Origin: Sabellastarte sp. h YS-2021
Lineage: Eukaryota; Annelida; Polychaeta; Sabellida; Sabellidae
Assembly: GCA_964017235.1 (NCBI GenBank)
Contig: OZ024940.1
Coordinates: forward strand, 29,444,573-29,508,572
Direction of reading: 5' to 3'
Length of the DNA stretch: 64,000 bases
This document shows positions 20,640-31,782 of the stretch, piece by piece; within the stretch, counting starts at the first letter, position 1; each line of letters begins with the position of its first letter. The notes beneath the pieces are model-generated. The model saw only the letters and a program-made list of their open reading frames with translations. It did not search any database and had not been told where the DNA came from. The position numbers were made by a program, and so were the translations under genes.

Positions 20640-21290
20640 ATTCTTCTAAAATCACAAATTAAAACCAAGTTAGTACCAAATTGCTGTTTATTAAATCAAA
20701 CCATGACTTAACTTTTTTTAATTTTATTTTTCATATTTTTGTTAATTTTTTTTATAATTGTTACAAGTAAGTTAGATCATGTTTAGAAATGGCGAGAAAT
20801 TCTTAGAATAAGTCAAGTACCAGAAATCATCATAAATTGTGCTATGATATCATCTATATCATGCTTCCAGATGTATTTATAAATATGTATATTTCACTAA
20901 GGCTTCGGTCACACAGTTCCAACTAGTCGAAAGCAACTCCTATTCTACTTTTGGTCCACAAGCTACCCCATAAACTGACCTCATATGACCTCATTTTGCC
21001 TTTTCGCAACCCCTCACCACCTTCTGGTGTGTACATTTTAGTTTAGAAGTGAGAACATGTCTTGGCTGAATGGTCAATCATTTTTAAAAGTCCGCTTCGA
21101 GCTGGAAACATTATCCGTGTTATGGCCAACAGCTCCTGCCTAAATTTGGTGGATACTTCCCGACTTGTGGAACCAAATAGAGACTACATCGAAATTCGAA
21201 ACGCATCGATCCACAATCCAACCCTAACCATCTATGGGATTTTAAATTCAACTCAATTACAGTTTCAAACCTAACCAATTTAATGGCTTA
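20640..21290. other. Upstream sequence; possible transposon end at 20897
   Basis: GGCTTCGGTCACACAG at ~20902 resembles the start of many MITEs, but I found no matching inverted end. Otherwise no recognised features. Confidence 0.3.
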
Positions 21291-21305
21291 TTTTAAGACA
21301 AATGA

Positions 21306-21456
21306 AGGTCCTCGGTGGACCAGTGGTTAGCAAGTTTGGCAGATAATCATAGGCTTGTCACCTCTGTGGATTTGAGTCCCACAAGTGGCAATGCTGAGGA
21401 CCTGTCCCAATGTGACCTTGGCAGTTGCAGTGGACGTAAAAACCCCAACTTTGACC
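21306..21456 (+). mobile_element. SINE-C copy 4 with 13-bp target duplication
   Basis: Plus-oriented copy from GGTCCTCGGTGGACCAGTGG to the tail GACGTAAAAACCCCAACTTT. Flanks TTAAGACAAATGA are exact at 21293-21305 and 21457-21469. This sets the true ends of the family. Confidence 0.95.
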
Positions 21457-21469
21457 TTAAGACAAATGA

Positions 21470-22915
21470 GTCCTACATTTTAAGCTTGTGTTTTTCAATG
21501 TTAAACTTTGACCAGAAAAACCAATCATATTACTTACATATCACATATTTCTTATTTATATATAAATATATATTTACATATTTACAAATTACTTCCAGTC
21601 ATTCTGTCGGGATACTGAATTTTAAATCTTAAACAAATCTATAAGGGTTTATTTAAATTCCACCCCAATTGGGGGAAATTCTAACCAGTTCAAACCCCGG
21701 TAAGCTACTGTACAGGACCAGTACATATGCTAATAACTTCTTATTTTCCCTACCATCTTAACTTAAGCATTTATTAGACTTGTAGCCACTTTGTAAGCCA
21801 GATGCTATCTCTTACACCCTGTCCAATAAATGAAGACAAATTCCTCGAGGAAACCTCTTCTCTTTGGAGTTTGTTCGGAACAAAACAATTTAGTCAGTTG
21901 CATCTTAATTGGAAAGGATGGATTTATGTGTAGCTTGCCCTGCAGTGAAAAAAATACAACAGAGCTATGAACTTTTCTCTCCTTTGTAAAAACTCAGCAA
22001 AAATGAAGGAAAAATACATGATCCCCTTGTCTTGTAATCACTCTGCAAAGCTTTATCAGAAACCCCCTACACACTCATAACTGACCGGAGTGTTAGTAAT
22101 CCCACAATAAATGATTTGCCAAGTATTCATTTTAACTCTCTAAATGTAGGCAGTTTGATAAAGAGAGAGAGAGGGGGGGGAGACTCTTTGATCCACTGGG
22201 TGTTTGGCTGGATCTATGGCTATGGAAGAAGCCTTTGGTGTCAGAGGGGGGAGAGAGATGCAACGGACTTTGATCTAGTAGATGCAATAAGCAGGCTTGG
22301 TTACTGACAGACAAGTTTCTAATAAAGCGACCTCTGACAGATGCTGTCTTCACCAAGTCAGTTAGGAGTTACCTATAAACCTCACTTCAAAGCAGGACTT
22401 ATCACCCTTCCCCCCTCCCCCCTGAATCCCGACCCCATTCTATATAAATCTCCCCACCCTCCAATCCAAAAGCGCATGCATCGTTCATACTGTTCCGGTA
22501 AGATCACCCGTTTATAAATGCATCCGTTAAATTTAGTATCATTCGGAGAAAAATATGAGTTTTATTCAAAAGAAATTTTCAACAGATGAAATGGAGTGAC
22601 ATTCCTACTCACACCGCACTTTGGAACAGGCGTTTATTAACCCGTAACCAACATTATGTCACATGACCGTGTCACAAGTGGATCCCTAACAAAGGTCACC
22701 ACAAACAATTTAAACTGCCCAAAACTATCAGTTTCGCAAAAATCCTAAAATGTGGCCATTTTGTGTGTGCGCATGTTTGTAGGTGTGTGTGTACATGGAT
22801 TGGTCCTTTTAAAATCCATTCTCGTATGGGTTTTCGACTCTTAGTCACTGAAATATTCTGTCATTGTTAAACATACAATCACCTTCATCCATTGCAGCTT
22901 AGCTTAACAAATGCC
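21470..22915. other. Upstream sequence, apparently unique
   Basis: No SINE or LINE match recognised in 1.4 kb, which is unusual for this window. Contains a (GA)n/G8 stretch at 22163-22180. It is a reasonable place to look for conserved non-coding sequence, but conservation cannot be judged from one genome. Confidence 0.4.

Positions 22916-22916
<1 letters not shown>

Positions 22917-22948
<32 letters not shown>
22917..22948. repeat. Poly-C tract (C32)
   Basis: 32 uninterrupted C residues, the longest homopolymer in the window. Confidence 0.95.
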
Positions 22949-22950
<2 letters not shown>

Positions 22951-23054
22951 TGTGACAATGGACCGCCAACACCTATGAACAACAGCTTCTGGAGACCAAA
23001 GGGGTCAGAGGTCACAGCCAAACAGTACTAAGCATTGAGAAGCCCAGTTAAAGA

Positions 23055-23291
23055 TTTATTTATTTACATAGTGTTTTATGTCACGCCTAGTACCTTATCG
23101 GTTATATTGTTATAGGTAGCTGGAAGGGCGGAAGAAACCGGTACATACAGTTGGTCAAGGTTCTGCACTGTAAACTGCCAAGCAACGGCTAGCAACTACC
23201 AACTTTCCCACTTGAGGTCAGGCTGGGATTTGAACTCCCATCTCAGAGGTGGGAGGCGAGTGTGTTACCACTGACCCAGTGTGTCCCCCTC
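23055..23291 (-). mobile_element. SINE-A copy 7, alternative tail
   Basis: Reverse copy with the TAGTGTTTTATGTCACGCCT AGTACCTTATCGGTTATATT tail type also seen at 15.5, 46.0 and 52.5 kb. The head ends CCAGTGTGTCCCCC. Confidence 0.9.
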
Positions 23292-23499
23292 CCCTAGGCT
23301 GTAACTAAATACCCGCTGGCTAATGATGGATTCCAACACTTTGAAAACAACAAGTTTCAGTGATTAAGGGGCCAAAAATTCATCCAACCCCTACCCCTTT
23401 GAAATCAAAATGCACCTCTCACCACTCACAAATTACAGACATCCTTACAATTCAGACATATTGATTCACGATAAGAATTCAAAACACTTTGTCACTTAT

Positions 23500-23735
23500 T
23501 CGGGGAGGGGTCTCGGTGTAGCGGTTAGATTGCTCGCCTTCAACCTCAGAGGTTGCCAGTTCAAATCTCAGCCTGGGCGCTTCACATTGGAAAGTTGGTA
23601 GTTACTTGCCGATGCCTGGTGGTTTACAGTGCAGAATCTTGACCAACTAGTATGCACTGGTTTCCTCCACCCGTAAACTACCCCTCGCAATATGATCCTG
23701 GCTGTTGAACGCAACATCAAACAAAATAAATAAAT
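23500..23735 (+). mobile_element. SINE-D copy 1
   Basis: Head GGTCTCGGTGTAGCGGTTAG with A box, CCAGTTCAAATCTCAGCC B box. The body includes GAAAGTTGGTAGTTACTTGC and GTATGCACTGGTTTCCTCCA, and the tail is CTGTTGAACGCAACATCAAA plus an AATAAA run. Full length. Confidence 0.9.
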
Positions 23736-24525
23736 TGAAATAACTTAAGCCGGGGAAGTCTAACCCCCGCCAAAGGGAATCCTGCTATAAATTATCTGTC
23801 CATTCACGCTTTGTTTTCACGTTGACGCCTAAAGGGTTGGAAAGAGAATTGCCTGAGTGGGTGACCCACATAAATAAATGGCGGCTATTTATTTAATAAT
23901 AATCTGCCTACAATGTTTTAATCGCCTATCCTCTCTCTGTGTGTGTGTTAGATTCCTTGTCAAAAGGGGCTTGTCTTAAATGTAAGACAAAGGTCACCTG
24001 ACAGATCCAAAGACACTCTACATGATTTACATGTCTTCAACCTTATAATCCTTCTTCAGCTTTTCTTGAAAGACACACACATAGATCTTAACATGGATCT
24101 CAAATAAATTACCCCGGACAAATTAAACCAAACCCACTTCTGGATGTCAAAAGGTGTTTTTTCTATGTAATCACCTTTGTAGCTTTAAGATCTAAAGAAT
24201 TTTGCCAATATATACCTTGCACTGTGTATACATACATTATGTGTTGTGAGTTTTAGCACTTCAGGGACCAGTCTCGTAAATTAGATTCAGAAGTGGGGTT
24301 TTGTGATAGATTTGAAATTAATTTTCCCCAAAAATGTGGGCCTCGCTTTTTCTGATCTTTATACTAATATATGGGTTGTCAATATGTCTCTCTACGCAAA
24401 TCTTTTCAAAAAAAAACCAACAGGAAATCAAGACTCTTTTTCGAAGGTAAAAATACTTCTTTTTTTTAATGTAAAGGAACTTAATTAGAGCTTATTTAAT
24501 ACCTGAATCCCATACTCACGATCGA
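23736..24525. other. Upstream sequence without recognised elements
   Basis: Apparently unique, with a short GT run near 23940. No supported gene. Confidence 0.45.
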
Positions 24526-24599
24526 TCATAAGACTTAGCCGATTCGAAACTCATGTCAGGGTTTTTTCTGAAAGAAATTTACTATTTCTTTCGAGAGAA

Positions 24600-24782
24600 A
24601 AATCAATCGTATAACTAAACAAGGCCGAAAGGGGTTTCAGTCTACTAGCGCAAGCCACAAAGCCATCAGAGACACGAGTAGTGTACTGAGGCGGTCACCC
24701 ATCCCAGTACTAACATAGTCCATTGCCGCTTAACTTCAGTGAACAGACAGATGCTCATCACACTATGCCACAAATCATGAAA
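24600..24782 (-). mobile_element. 5S rRNA-headed SINE (SINE3 type)
   Basis: On the minus strand 24689-24773 reads GAAGTTAAGCGGCAATGG, then GTTAGTACTGGGATGGGTGA CCGCC. This matches the 5S rRNA internal promoter and 3' half (GAAGCTAAGCAGGG ... GTTAGTACTTGGATGGGAGACCGCC). It is too diverged and lacks the 5S 3' stem, so it is not a 5S gene. A body follows (CACTACTCGTGTCTCTGATG GCTTTGTGGCTTGCGC). The same body word occurs twice at 29.1-29.3 kb. The 3' end is uncertain. Confidence 0.8.
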
Positions 24783-24857
24783 GACTGGAGACAAAAGAAA
24801 CGAAAAAAATGAAAAAAGTGATATCTAGGAGCGAGAGCCTCACCATAGCTCGTGCTT

Positions 24858-25540
24858 AAAAATCAGTCGTATAATGAAAAAGCTTGGCCTAGAGGACTCT
24901 TCTGATCTTGTTTCCCGACTGGGTTACTATCTTAAAAACTTACCATTTGGGCAACATTCGGGAGGTCAATCTTTTCAAGCAGAAATTCTCTGTAGCGTTT
25001 GTGAATTGCATGTGTTCCCAATGAATTCAAACTGTTTGAACTTTTTGTACACTTTATCACAAACTTTTATGATCCTTATAAGATTTTGCGCTTCGGGAAC
25101 TCAATCCTAAAGCTCTCCCAATGTTCCTAAAGTGATATTTTTGATCTTAAGTAGGTTCTAGTGATTGTTAGGGTTAGGGTTATACCTTCTTAACTTTGTA
25201 GCCCATTCAAAAGGTTTTGGGACTCCTGGACCAAGCAGAAGGTTCGAACAGCAATCACAAAGTTGCTCGGAAAGCTTTTCATTTTCCACCCCCGCTTTCT
25301 TCCACGAATCTTAACCAACCTCCACATTTACACTCAGGGTGGGGGGAAGAGGAAGTATATGATAGACTTCCCAATATCCAGCAACCCCCACAACCTGCTG
25401 GCAACAGCCACGATCAGCAAAGATCACTTATAACACCAAGTTCAGAGGAGAAGACCAATTGGTTGACTAGAACGACTGACCTTCGCTGGAGACAAGATGC
25501 CTCGTTTACATTTTTAGGGAAGGATTGGCTGCATCGTATT
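24858..25540. other. Upstream sequence without recognised genes
   Basis: Includes two telomere-like TTAGGG words at 25169-25183, too few to mean much. The open frames at 24874-25110 and 25217-25561 have no recognisable domain. Confidence 0.45.
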
Positions 25541-25544
25541 GCAT

Positions 25545-25816
25545 TTTGTATTTATACTTAGTGCAATATCTCCTTGTACTACAAGACTCAAAGCACTATT
25601 TGACCCAATCCACTGTACAAGTACATCCCAAGTTCTCTAGTGACTGACATTCCCCCCTAACTAAAAGACAGAGGCTCAAGGATGACCATTTATCAACGTC
25701 CTTGAGGTTCTTTAACCTGCCACTGGAGATAGGACCCAATGACAGAGGACCGCCATTTCAAGTGGTCATCCAAGCCACTATGTATCTGCCTGCACCTGGG
25801 ATTGAACCCACGTTCT
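25545..25816 (-). mobile_element. SINE-B copy 5 (head truncated)
   Basis: Reverse copy from TTTGTATTTATACTTAGTGC through GCTCAAGGATGACCATTTAT to TTGAACCCACGTTCTC. The A-box side is lost. Confidence 0.9.
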
Positions 25817-27835
25817 CATCCTCCACACTTTGTAGCTGACCTAATTAGTGACACATACTGACCCGGAGATATTTTTACGTATTTCCCCGGGTGTACTTAC
25901 TATGCACAGTTAGAATTTATTACTCTATTTTGATGACAGCCTCATCAGTAGAATTAAATTGCAGTTATGTGTTTCAAAATTTTGGCAAAACCCAACAAAA
26001 TATTATGTTAAAACATTAATCCTCAAGAACTTTTTTTTGTTAACATTTCAATAACTTTGTAACCTACAAATATGTTATTACATTGGAAAGGTACTTTCAC
26101 AGAGCTTTTGTCCGTTTTTGTTGGAATAAATTCCATGCAGAAATAGCTGGGCAATCTCCAGTTAAAAAACTGCTCTTGGTGAAACTGGTTTAGGAGCTAT
26201 TTTTGCATTTCTTTTGCTAAACATGGACTTGTTTCATTTATTATTCATACAAAATTGTGGAAAATAAAAATAAAACAATCCCCCCATTAGACATGTACGG
26301 AAATTTATATGTCACTCAAGAAGATAAACGATACAATACTGTTATAATGTTATGCACTATTTTTTAGTTTTCCTATTAAACAATGGACAAGATTATGCAC
26401 CCAATTTTGCAATTAAGGCAGTCTGAAAGTCAGCAAAATGATAGTGGAATTGCAGTTTAAAGTTTCTATTTCAATAATATTTTAACAATATTGTGTTCAG
26501 TGTCTGTGTCAGGTTTATTAAAGTTTTTAAACATATGAAAGTGATTCAGTCTAAAACGAGATGATTATCAAAACAGAAAATTCTAAATATATAACTCTAG
26601 ATACAATTAACTTATGATCTTATGTTCTCATTAGCCTATATTTAAACCTAACACTAGTTTATGACGTATCTGCACTGTGTGACAATCACAAGCTTGTCAG
26701 AGATCAACAAAGATGTCTTTAAGATTATAGCAAAAAAGGTGTTAAGTTAAGAAGCCATGGATACAAAGTATTTCACAAATGGAACTTTGTTGGGTGCTAT
26801 GCACTAAACAATTATATGCAAATTATATGTTGCACTTTGATCTGTTTAGAGATCTCCGGCAAGTATTTGAAGTGGTTGACCGACCCATCCAACGGATAAT
26901 GGACTGATAAAAATTCTCCCCTGAAGTGGGTGAATCAGACGGAGATAAGAGCCACACAGAGTTTGAAGTGAGGCACTCTAGCATATTAGAACCATTTTGT
27001 GTCTGAAGCCATCTGACACATAATCATAAAATTCTCACTTTTTGTCACAAATGCATCTACCATTAATGTGGGCAGATTAGCCCGTGTATCTACCAACAGT
27101 CGCTAAGTTTTCTCCCAATTGTCATGTTACCATAGACTGCAGTAAAGCGTGGGATTCTCAAAGTTTTTTTATGCTATCCAAAAAACAGAGATTTCATCAA
27201 TTCACCAAATATCCACTGATAACTGTACAAGAAATCTGTTTTAGTTTTGTTTATCACACAAAACTTGAGATGTGTACATCCTTAATATCATCACATTATT
27301 TACATGTTGTTGTTTTTTTCATTGGTAAAACTAAACTCACTCATTCCTTTCCAGTGTATCCTGGACTTGAAAGTTTTGCATAGAATCAAATTACAATTCC
27401 ACAGTATCCGATAACTCTATGTCCCTGGATCCGAGAACACCTTTTTGTCATTTTCTAATTATGAAACTGTATTCCGGAGATTTATAGTGTATATCCATAT
27501 AATTTCAGTTGTAAATTACAGTATTCCTGGCTATCCGCTACAGATTTCCAAACCATTTAGAGATTTCCACAAAGCTTTCGAAGTGGATATTTCTCCCTTT
27601 TTTCCTCTGCAGTGTCCTACATAAATCCAGGCAGCTTTTCACACAGCAAGCCCCTTTGTGTGTGTCTGTGATCAGAGAGTTCCCACACTGTCACCTGTAC
27701 ACAGCCTCTGGCTGCCTATTATAATCCCACCAACTCTCTCTCTTGTAACACTAGAGCCTCCTGTTTACACTGATCTGTCCGTGTGGAGAGGGAGGTCACT
27801 TCCCGCAGAAACTCTCCAAGAATGCCAGCCATGGT
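25817..27835. other. 2-kb stretch without recognised repeats
   Basis: The longest interval in the window where I recognise no repeat family. AT-rich. Open frames (e.g. 27084-27383) show no domain. It is a candidate for conserved upstream regulatory sequence of hh or a neighbour; that is inference from position only. Confidence 0.4.
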
Positions 27836-27837
27836 AT

Positions 27838-28143
27838 CTGCCACTGTGGCCTAGTGCGTAACACACTCAGATGACGTGGGTTCAAACCCAGGTACAGGCA
27901 GATACATAGTGTCTCGGATGACCACTTAAAATGGCGGTCCTCTGTCATTGGGTCCTATCCCCAGTGGCAGGCTAAAGAACCTCAAGGACATTGATAAATG
28001 GTCATCCTTGAGCCTCTGTCTTCCAGTTAGGGGAATGTCAGTTATTTGTGAGTTGGGGCTGAACCTGTTCAGTCGGATTGGTTAAATAGCGCTTTGAGTC
28101 CTGTAGTATATGGAGATATTGCGCTGAGTATAAATACACAATA
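27838..28143 (+). mobile_element. SINE-B copy 6
   Basis: Plus-oriented: CTGCCACTGTGGCCTAGTGC head with a ~12-bp deletion before the ATGACGTGGGTTCAAACCC B-box region, full body, and tail TTGCGCTGAGTATAAATACA. A SINE-A follows 25 bp later. Confidence 0.93.
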
Positions 28144-28167
28144 CCTGTGCCACAATACTAAATGCAA

Positions 28168-28401
28168 GTTTATTTATTTGGGTTTTACATCGCTTTCAAC
28201 ACTATACAGGTTATATCACGACAGGTAGTTTTATGGGCAGAGGAAACCAGTACATACAGTTGGTGTCAAGGTTCTGTACTGTAAACTGCTGACCAACGGC
28301 AAATAACTACCAGCTTTCCCACTTAAGGCAGGGCCAGGAACCGAACTCCGATCTCAGAGGTGGGAGGAGAGAGTGTTACCACTCTGCCACCGTGGCCCCC
28401 C
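28168..28401 (-). mobile_element. SINE-A copy 8
   Basis: Complete reverse copy ending CACTCTGCCACCGTGGCCCC. B-box region GGAACCGAACTCC. A further SINE-D-like remnant (28402-28550) follows it. Confidence 0.92.
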
Positions 28402-28560
28402 CTGAGAGGTAGTTGAAGGGAAGAGGGAAAGCAGTAAATTAGATTGATCAATTTTGACTTTTGCGTCATATCAGGGTGACGGAATGGAGGAGAGCAGTGC
28501 ATACTACGAGTCAATCAAGATTCATTGAAAATACTAGTTGGGGAGTTGAACCTGCGACAG
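28402..28560 (-). mobile_element. SINE-D-like remnants
   Basis: GGTAGTTGAAGGGAAGAGGG AAAGCAGTA and GGTGACGGAATGGAGGAGAG CAGTGCATACTACGAGT are two partial reads of the SINE-D/A central block. Ends are unclear. Confidence 0.45.
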
Positions 28561-28715
28561 TCTGGCATCCTGTGAAGGGGAGTAGTAGTACTCGGACTCA
28601 CTTCAGGCCAAAGAAACCGGAACTAAGCAATTAGGGCCACTCAGCCTGAAAAATCATTTTACAGGTTTTTAAGTAAGCAGATACACAGTGGCTTCTGTGC
28701 ATATGACAGAACAAA

Positions 28716-28900
28716 TCAAACATTATCATTATTACCTTTATCATCAACATCATCACTTTCATAGCATTTAATCTCTGCATAAGTAGCTTCTAAGACACAG
28801 AAACATAATACTGGTTCAAAATTCATTAGTTCATCAGTCGTAAACGAGAGACACTGGGAAACCAAGAAAATGTTAAGAGGGAAAAGTCCTGCGCTATTAG
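28716..28900 (-). mobile_element. LINE-L-like 3' end within a long open frame
   Basis: On the minus strand TGTGTCTTAGAAGCTACTTA TGCAGAGATTAAATGCTATG AAAG aligns with the LINE-L 3' UTR end (CTTAGAGTCTGTCAC...AGATTAAGTGCTATAAAAG). It lies inside the longest open frame of the window (28716-29156, 146 codons), whose other end is SINE3 body sequence. I read that frame as chance across repeats. Confidence 0.5.
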
Positions 28901-29085
28901 TAGGTTTCAAGCCCTTTACTAAAGCACGGTGGAGGGCAAGCATTTCTACATCAATGGGCAACAGTTCATTCTCGGGATTAGGAGAATTGTAGGAGAAGCT
29001 ATGTTTATATCGCCTTCTAAGCATTGAGCTGTCTGATGCTGGCGCCTCTAGACATCTCTTTCTTTTTGTGGCCGGACTTCCATGA

Positions 29086-29280
29086 ATTCTGCACCACTCC
29101 AGTGCACTACTCATGTCTCTCATCGCTTTGCAGCACGCGTAAGTAGACCAAAACAAACATTGGGTTTGGTTTTGGCAATAGTTAAAGAAGTCTTTTCAAA
29201 CAGACTTCCATAAATTCTAGTGCACTACTCGTGTCGCTGATGGCTGTGCAGCTTACACATGAAGACCGAAAGACTTTTTT
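29086..29280 (+). repeat. Two copies of the SINE3 body segment
   Basis: CAGTGCACTACTCATGTCTC TCATCGCTTTGCAGC (from 29099) and AGTGCACTACTCGTGTCGCT GATGGCTGTGCAGC (from 29218) are related to each other and to the body of the 5S-headed SINE at 24.6 kb. No 5S head is visible here. The 118-bp offset suggests a tandem duplication or two truncated insertions. Confidence 0.65.
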
Positions 29281-29389
29281 GGCTTTGTTTTCTGCTTTTG
29301 TCTGTATGTACAGCACTAGGCAATGTCAAAGTGATGCTAAATATCTTGTGTTTCCCCCACAGTTTTTTGTTTGTCTGTTTGTAAATCAG

Positions 29390-29525
29390 TCAAACAATTT
29401 GCTTACAGTTTTCGCTTTTGATTTGCCTGGAGTGGGGAATGAGTTGCCGATGAGATGTAAACCTCTGCCTTCTCTCAGAAAGAAACTTAAGCCTTACCAG
29501 CCTCCTCCCCTCCAAAGCATATCCA
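29390..29525 (+). mobile_element. LINE ORF2 C-terminal remnant
   Basis: The plus-strand frame reads TVFAFDLPGVGNELPMRCKP LPSLRKKLKPYQPPPLQ. This resembles the (F/S)AP.VWN.LP....SL..FRKKLKTYLF pattern of non-LTR ORF2 C-termini. It is degraded, and no LINE-L tail follows before the family E repeat begins. Confidence 0.5.
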
Positions 29526-29539
29526 CAATGGCCTCATTA

Positions 29540-29790
29540 TTGCCTCAACTAAGGCGGTATTATTTTCACGACTGTTTGTTCCTCTGTGTGTCTGTTAGCA
29601 GGATTACACAAATATTACTGGTTGGAACTTCATAAAAAAATGAGAAGATGGATCTTGGTCCAACTTAGCTCCCATTACATTTTGAGAGTGATCTGGATCA
29701 CCGTCTGGATAAAGAAAAAAATCTGGATTTTCCCATTTACTCATTATTATAACCCTGGCGGAAGTCTGCGCTCTCCAAGCACTGTTGTTT
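29540..29790 (+). repeat. Family E dispersed repeat
   Basis: Blocks in order: AAGGCGGTATTATTTTCACG, AGCAGGATTACACAAATATT ACTGGTTGGAACTTCAT, CTTGGTCCAACTTAGCTCCC, GTGATCTGGATCACCGTCTG, then CTGGCGGAAGTCTGCGCTCT. One of the fullest copies. Confidence 0.8.
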
Positions 29791-29942
29791 GTCCTGCTTC
29801 TCCATTGTGCTGATTTTGCTGCCAAACTTTGTTTTAGAAGTTAGAGTTTATACTTGGTTTACTTGATTAAATGCTCTGAAAGTTAGTCAAAGAATAAGAA
29901 TTAAATTTGACATTGAAAAGATACAACAAATTTTTCGTCTCT

Positions 29943-30010
29943 CCACAAGTGGCTATGCTGTGGGCCTTGTCCCAATATGACCCTGGCTGTTGAACAAGAC
30001 GTGGTTTGAC
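29943..30010 (+). mobile_element. SINE-C 3' fragment
   Basis: CCACAAGTGGCTATGCTG, CCTTGTCCCAATATGACCCT and GGCTGTTGAACAAGACGTGG are the last ~70 bp of SINE-C; 5'-truncated. Confidence 0.7.
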
Positions 30011-30482
30011 TTCAAAAGGACATTGCAGATCAAGTGTTGGGGGGTGACCCCCCTCCTCCTCCCCTCCCAGTACAGCAGACATAGTGGCAAGTGAATCTGT
30101 TGTGTCCACAATGCCAGGTTTACATAGACCTGGCTGCTCCCTGGGTCGGTTTCGCCTGTAGGGGCCTTACTGCCACACCACACAGGCCTTTTCATGCTGT
30201 AAGCGGGGACTTCAATGGCAAGGCTCTGATTTTGGGTCCCCTCCACTCCAAAAACCTCTGTGAGTGACTGAGTGTTGTGTGTGTGTGTTCAGAGGTGTTG
30301 ACAAACCCTTACTATGACAAACAGATCAAGCCAACAATCCCCTCAGCCTACTTTTTATTCCAACTCTGTGAACTGATCAATTATAGCCTTTTTATCTCTT
30401 CTGCCTCTGATTTTGCCAATAGGATCATACAGATATATATATCTACCATATTTCGTCAAATAAAATACCTTTACTAGCTCGC

Positions 30483-30653
30483 ATTTATTTATTTGGGGTT
30501 TTAACGTCACTTTCAACACTGTACAGGTCATATCATGACGGGTAGTTTTATGGGCAGAGGAAACCAGTACATACAGTTGGTGTCAAGGTTCTGTACTGTA
30601 AACTGCTGACCATCGGTAAGCAACTACCAGCTTTCCCTCAGAGGTAGGAGGCA
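30483..30653 (-). mobile_element. SINE-A copy 9 (internally deleted)
   Basis: Reverse copy intact from the TTTATTTATTTGGGG tail to CAACTACCAGCTTTCCC, then joined to TCAGAGGTAGGAGGCATG. The B-box region and the rest of the head are missing. Confidence 0.88.
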
Positions 30654-31500
30654 TGTAGATCACATTGAAACCCATCGTAAACTGAGATTAAAAAAGGAAT
30701 AAATTATCTATTTGCCCTTGCTTTGGTGTCATGTAACATTTTAAGCATTGGTACAAATTTGGCACTCACTTCAAATTGGCAGGAAAAGAGAAAGAAATAG
30801 TGTGACCAAACTGGAGCAAATCATGAATGTCCACACAACTTTCCAGATCTGCAAGAAGTTTATTGGTTGGACATGTGCAAATTCTGGGCGCTTATGTCAC
30901 TTAAAGTCTGTAATATTGCCTTTGACAAAGCTGTAGTACAAATTTTTTCATAAAGATCTAGGTTAATGTACAACTAAAAAGAGTTAATAAATATGTCTTT
31001 AAATTCTGCAAAATTAGAGAAGCAGTTCCTTTATATGGACAATCTATGGTAGGTTGTGTAAGGATTTGTCTGGGATTAAAACACTTCTCCTCTGTATTAG
31101 TTGGAGTGTGAACTATTTTGACCCAGCAAAACTCAATCTTGAAGTGGTTAAAGCATTGTGCCAAGATTATTCTTATTTTTTATTTGAACAGAACTCGTAG
31201 AAGTTTATTTTTAAACTAAGACGTGCATTTATGGCTACTTCCATGTTTTAGATTGTCCTTAAATAACACCTCTATCCTGAGAAGATATTCTGGTTTAATT
31301 TGGGGAAAGGGGGGGGGTTCAATGAGCAAAGAATACTGTGCCAATTTTCACTATTCCACTGTTGCCAGATTTCCTCCTAACTGCCTTAATAATGTAGTTC
31401 CGAGTGTAATCTTTTCACACTTAAAAGTCGGGAGAGTCACAGTGGTGGTCGTAGATGCCCTTCAAAGTATTAGATACGTTTCAAAACATATCCTGCATAC
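30654..31500. other. Upstream sequence without recognised elements
   Basis: Apparently unique; open frames lack recognisable domains. Ends with a G8 run near 31310. Confidence 0.4.
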
Positions 31501-31515
31501 TCAAGACAGATCTTT

Positions 31516-31746
31516 GGGGCCATGCTGGTACAGTGGTAACACACTTGCCTCCCACCTCTGAGGTCAGTGGTTCAAACCCCAGAACCTTATGTGGGAAAGC
31601 TGGTAGTTGCTTACCGATGGTCGGCAGTTCACAGTACAGAACCTTGACACCAACTGTATGTACTGGTTTCCTCTGCCCACAAAACTACCTTTCGTGATAT
31701 GACCTGTACAGTGTTGAAAGCGACGTAAAAACCCCAAATAAATAAA
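31516..31746 (+). mobile_element. SINE-A copy 10 with 15-bp target duplication
   Basis: Plus-oriented, complete: GGGGCCATGCTGGTACAGTG head, GGTTCAAACCCC B box, and 3' end AAAACCCCAAATAAATAAA. Exact TCAAGACAGATCTTT at 31501-31515 and 31747-31761 fixes both ends, so SINE-A is ~230 bp. Confidence 0.97.
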
Positions 31747-31782
31747 TCAAGACAGATCTTTTCAGCTGCAAGTTATTACCCC

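Noticed and set aside
24689..24773. Functional 5S rRNA gene
   Set aside because: Too many differences from 5S, the 3' closing stem is missing, and an unrelated body is attached. Called a 5S-derived SINE instead.
25165..25185. Interstitial telomere repeat
   Set aside because: Only two TTAGGG words; not above expectation.
28716..29156. Longest open frame in the window (146 codons, minus strand)
   Set aside because: Its N-terminal part is SINE3 body sequence read backwards and its C-terminal part coincides with a LINE-L-like 3' UTR. No domain is recognisable and the length is only modestly above chance.
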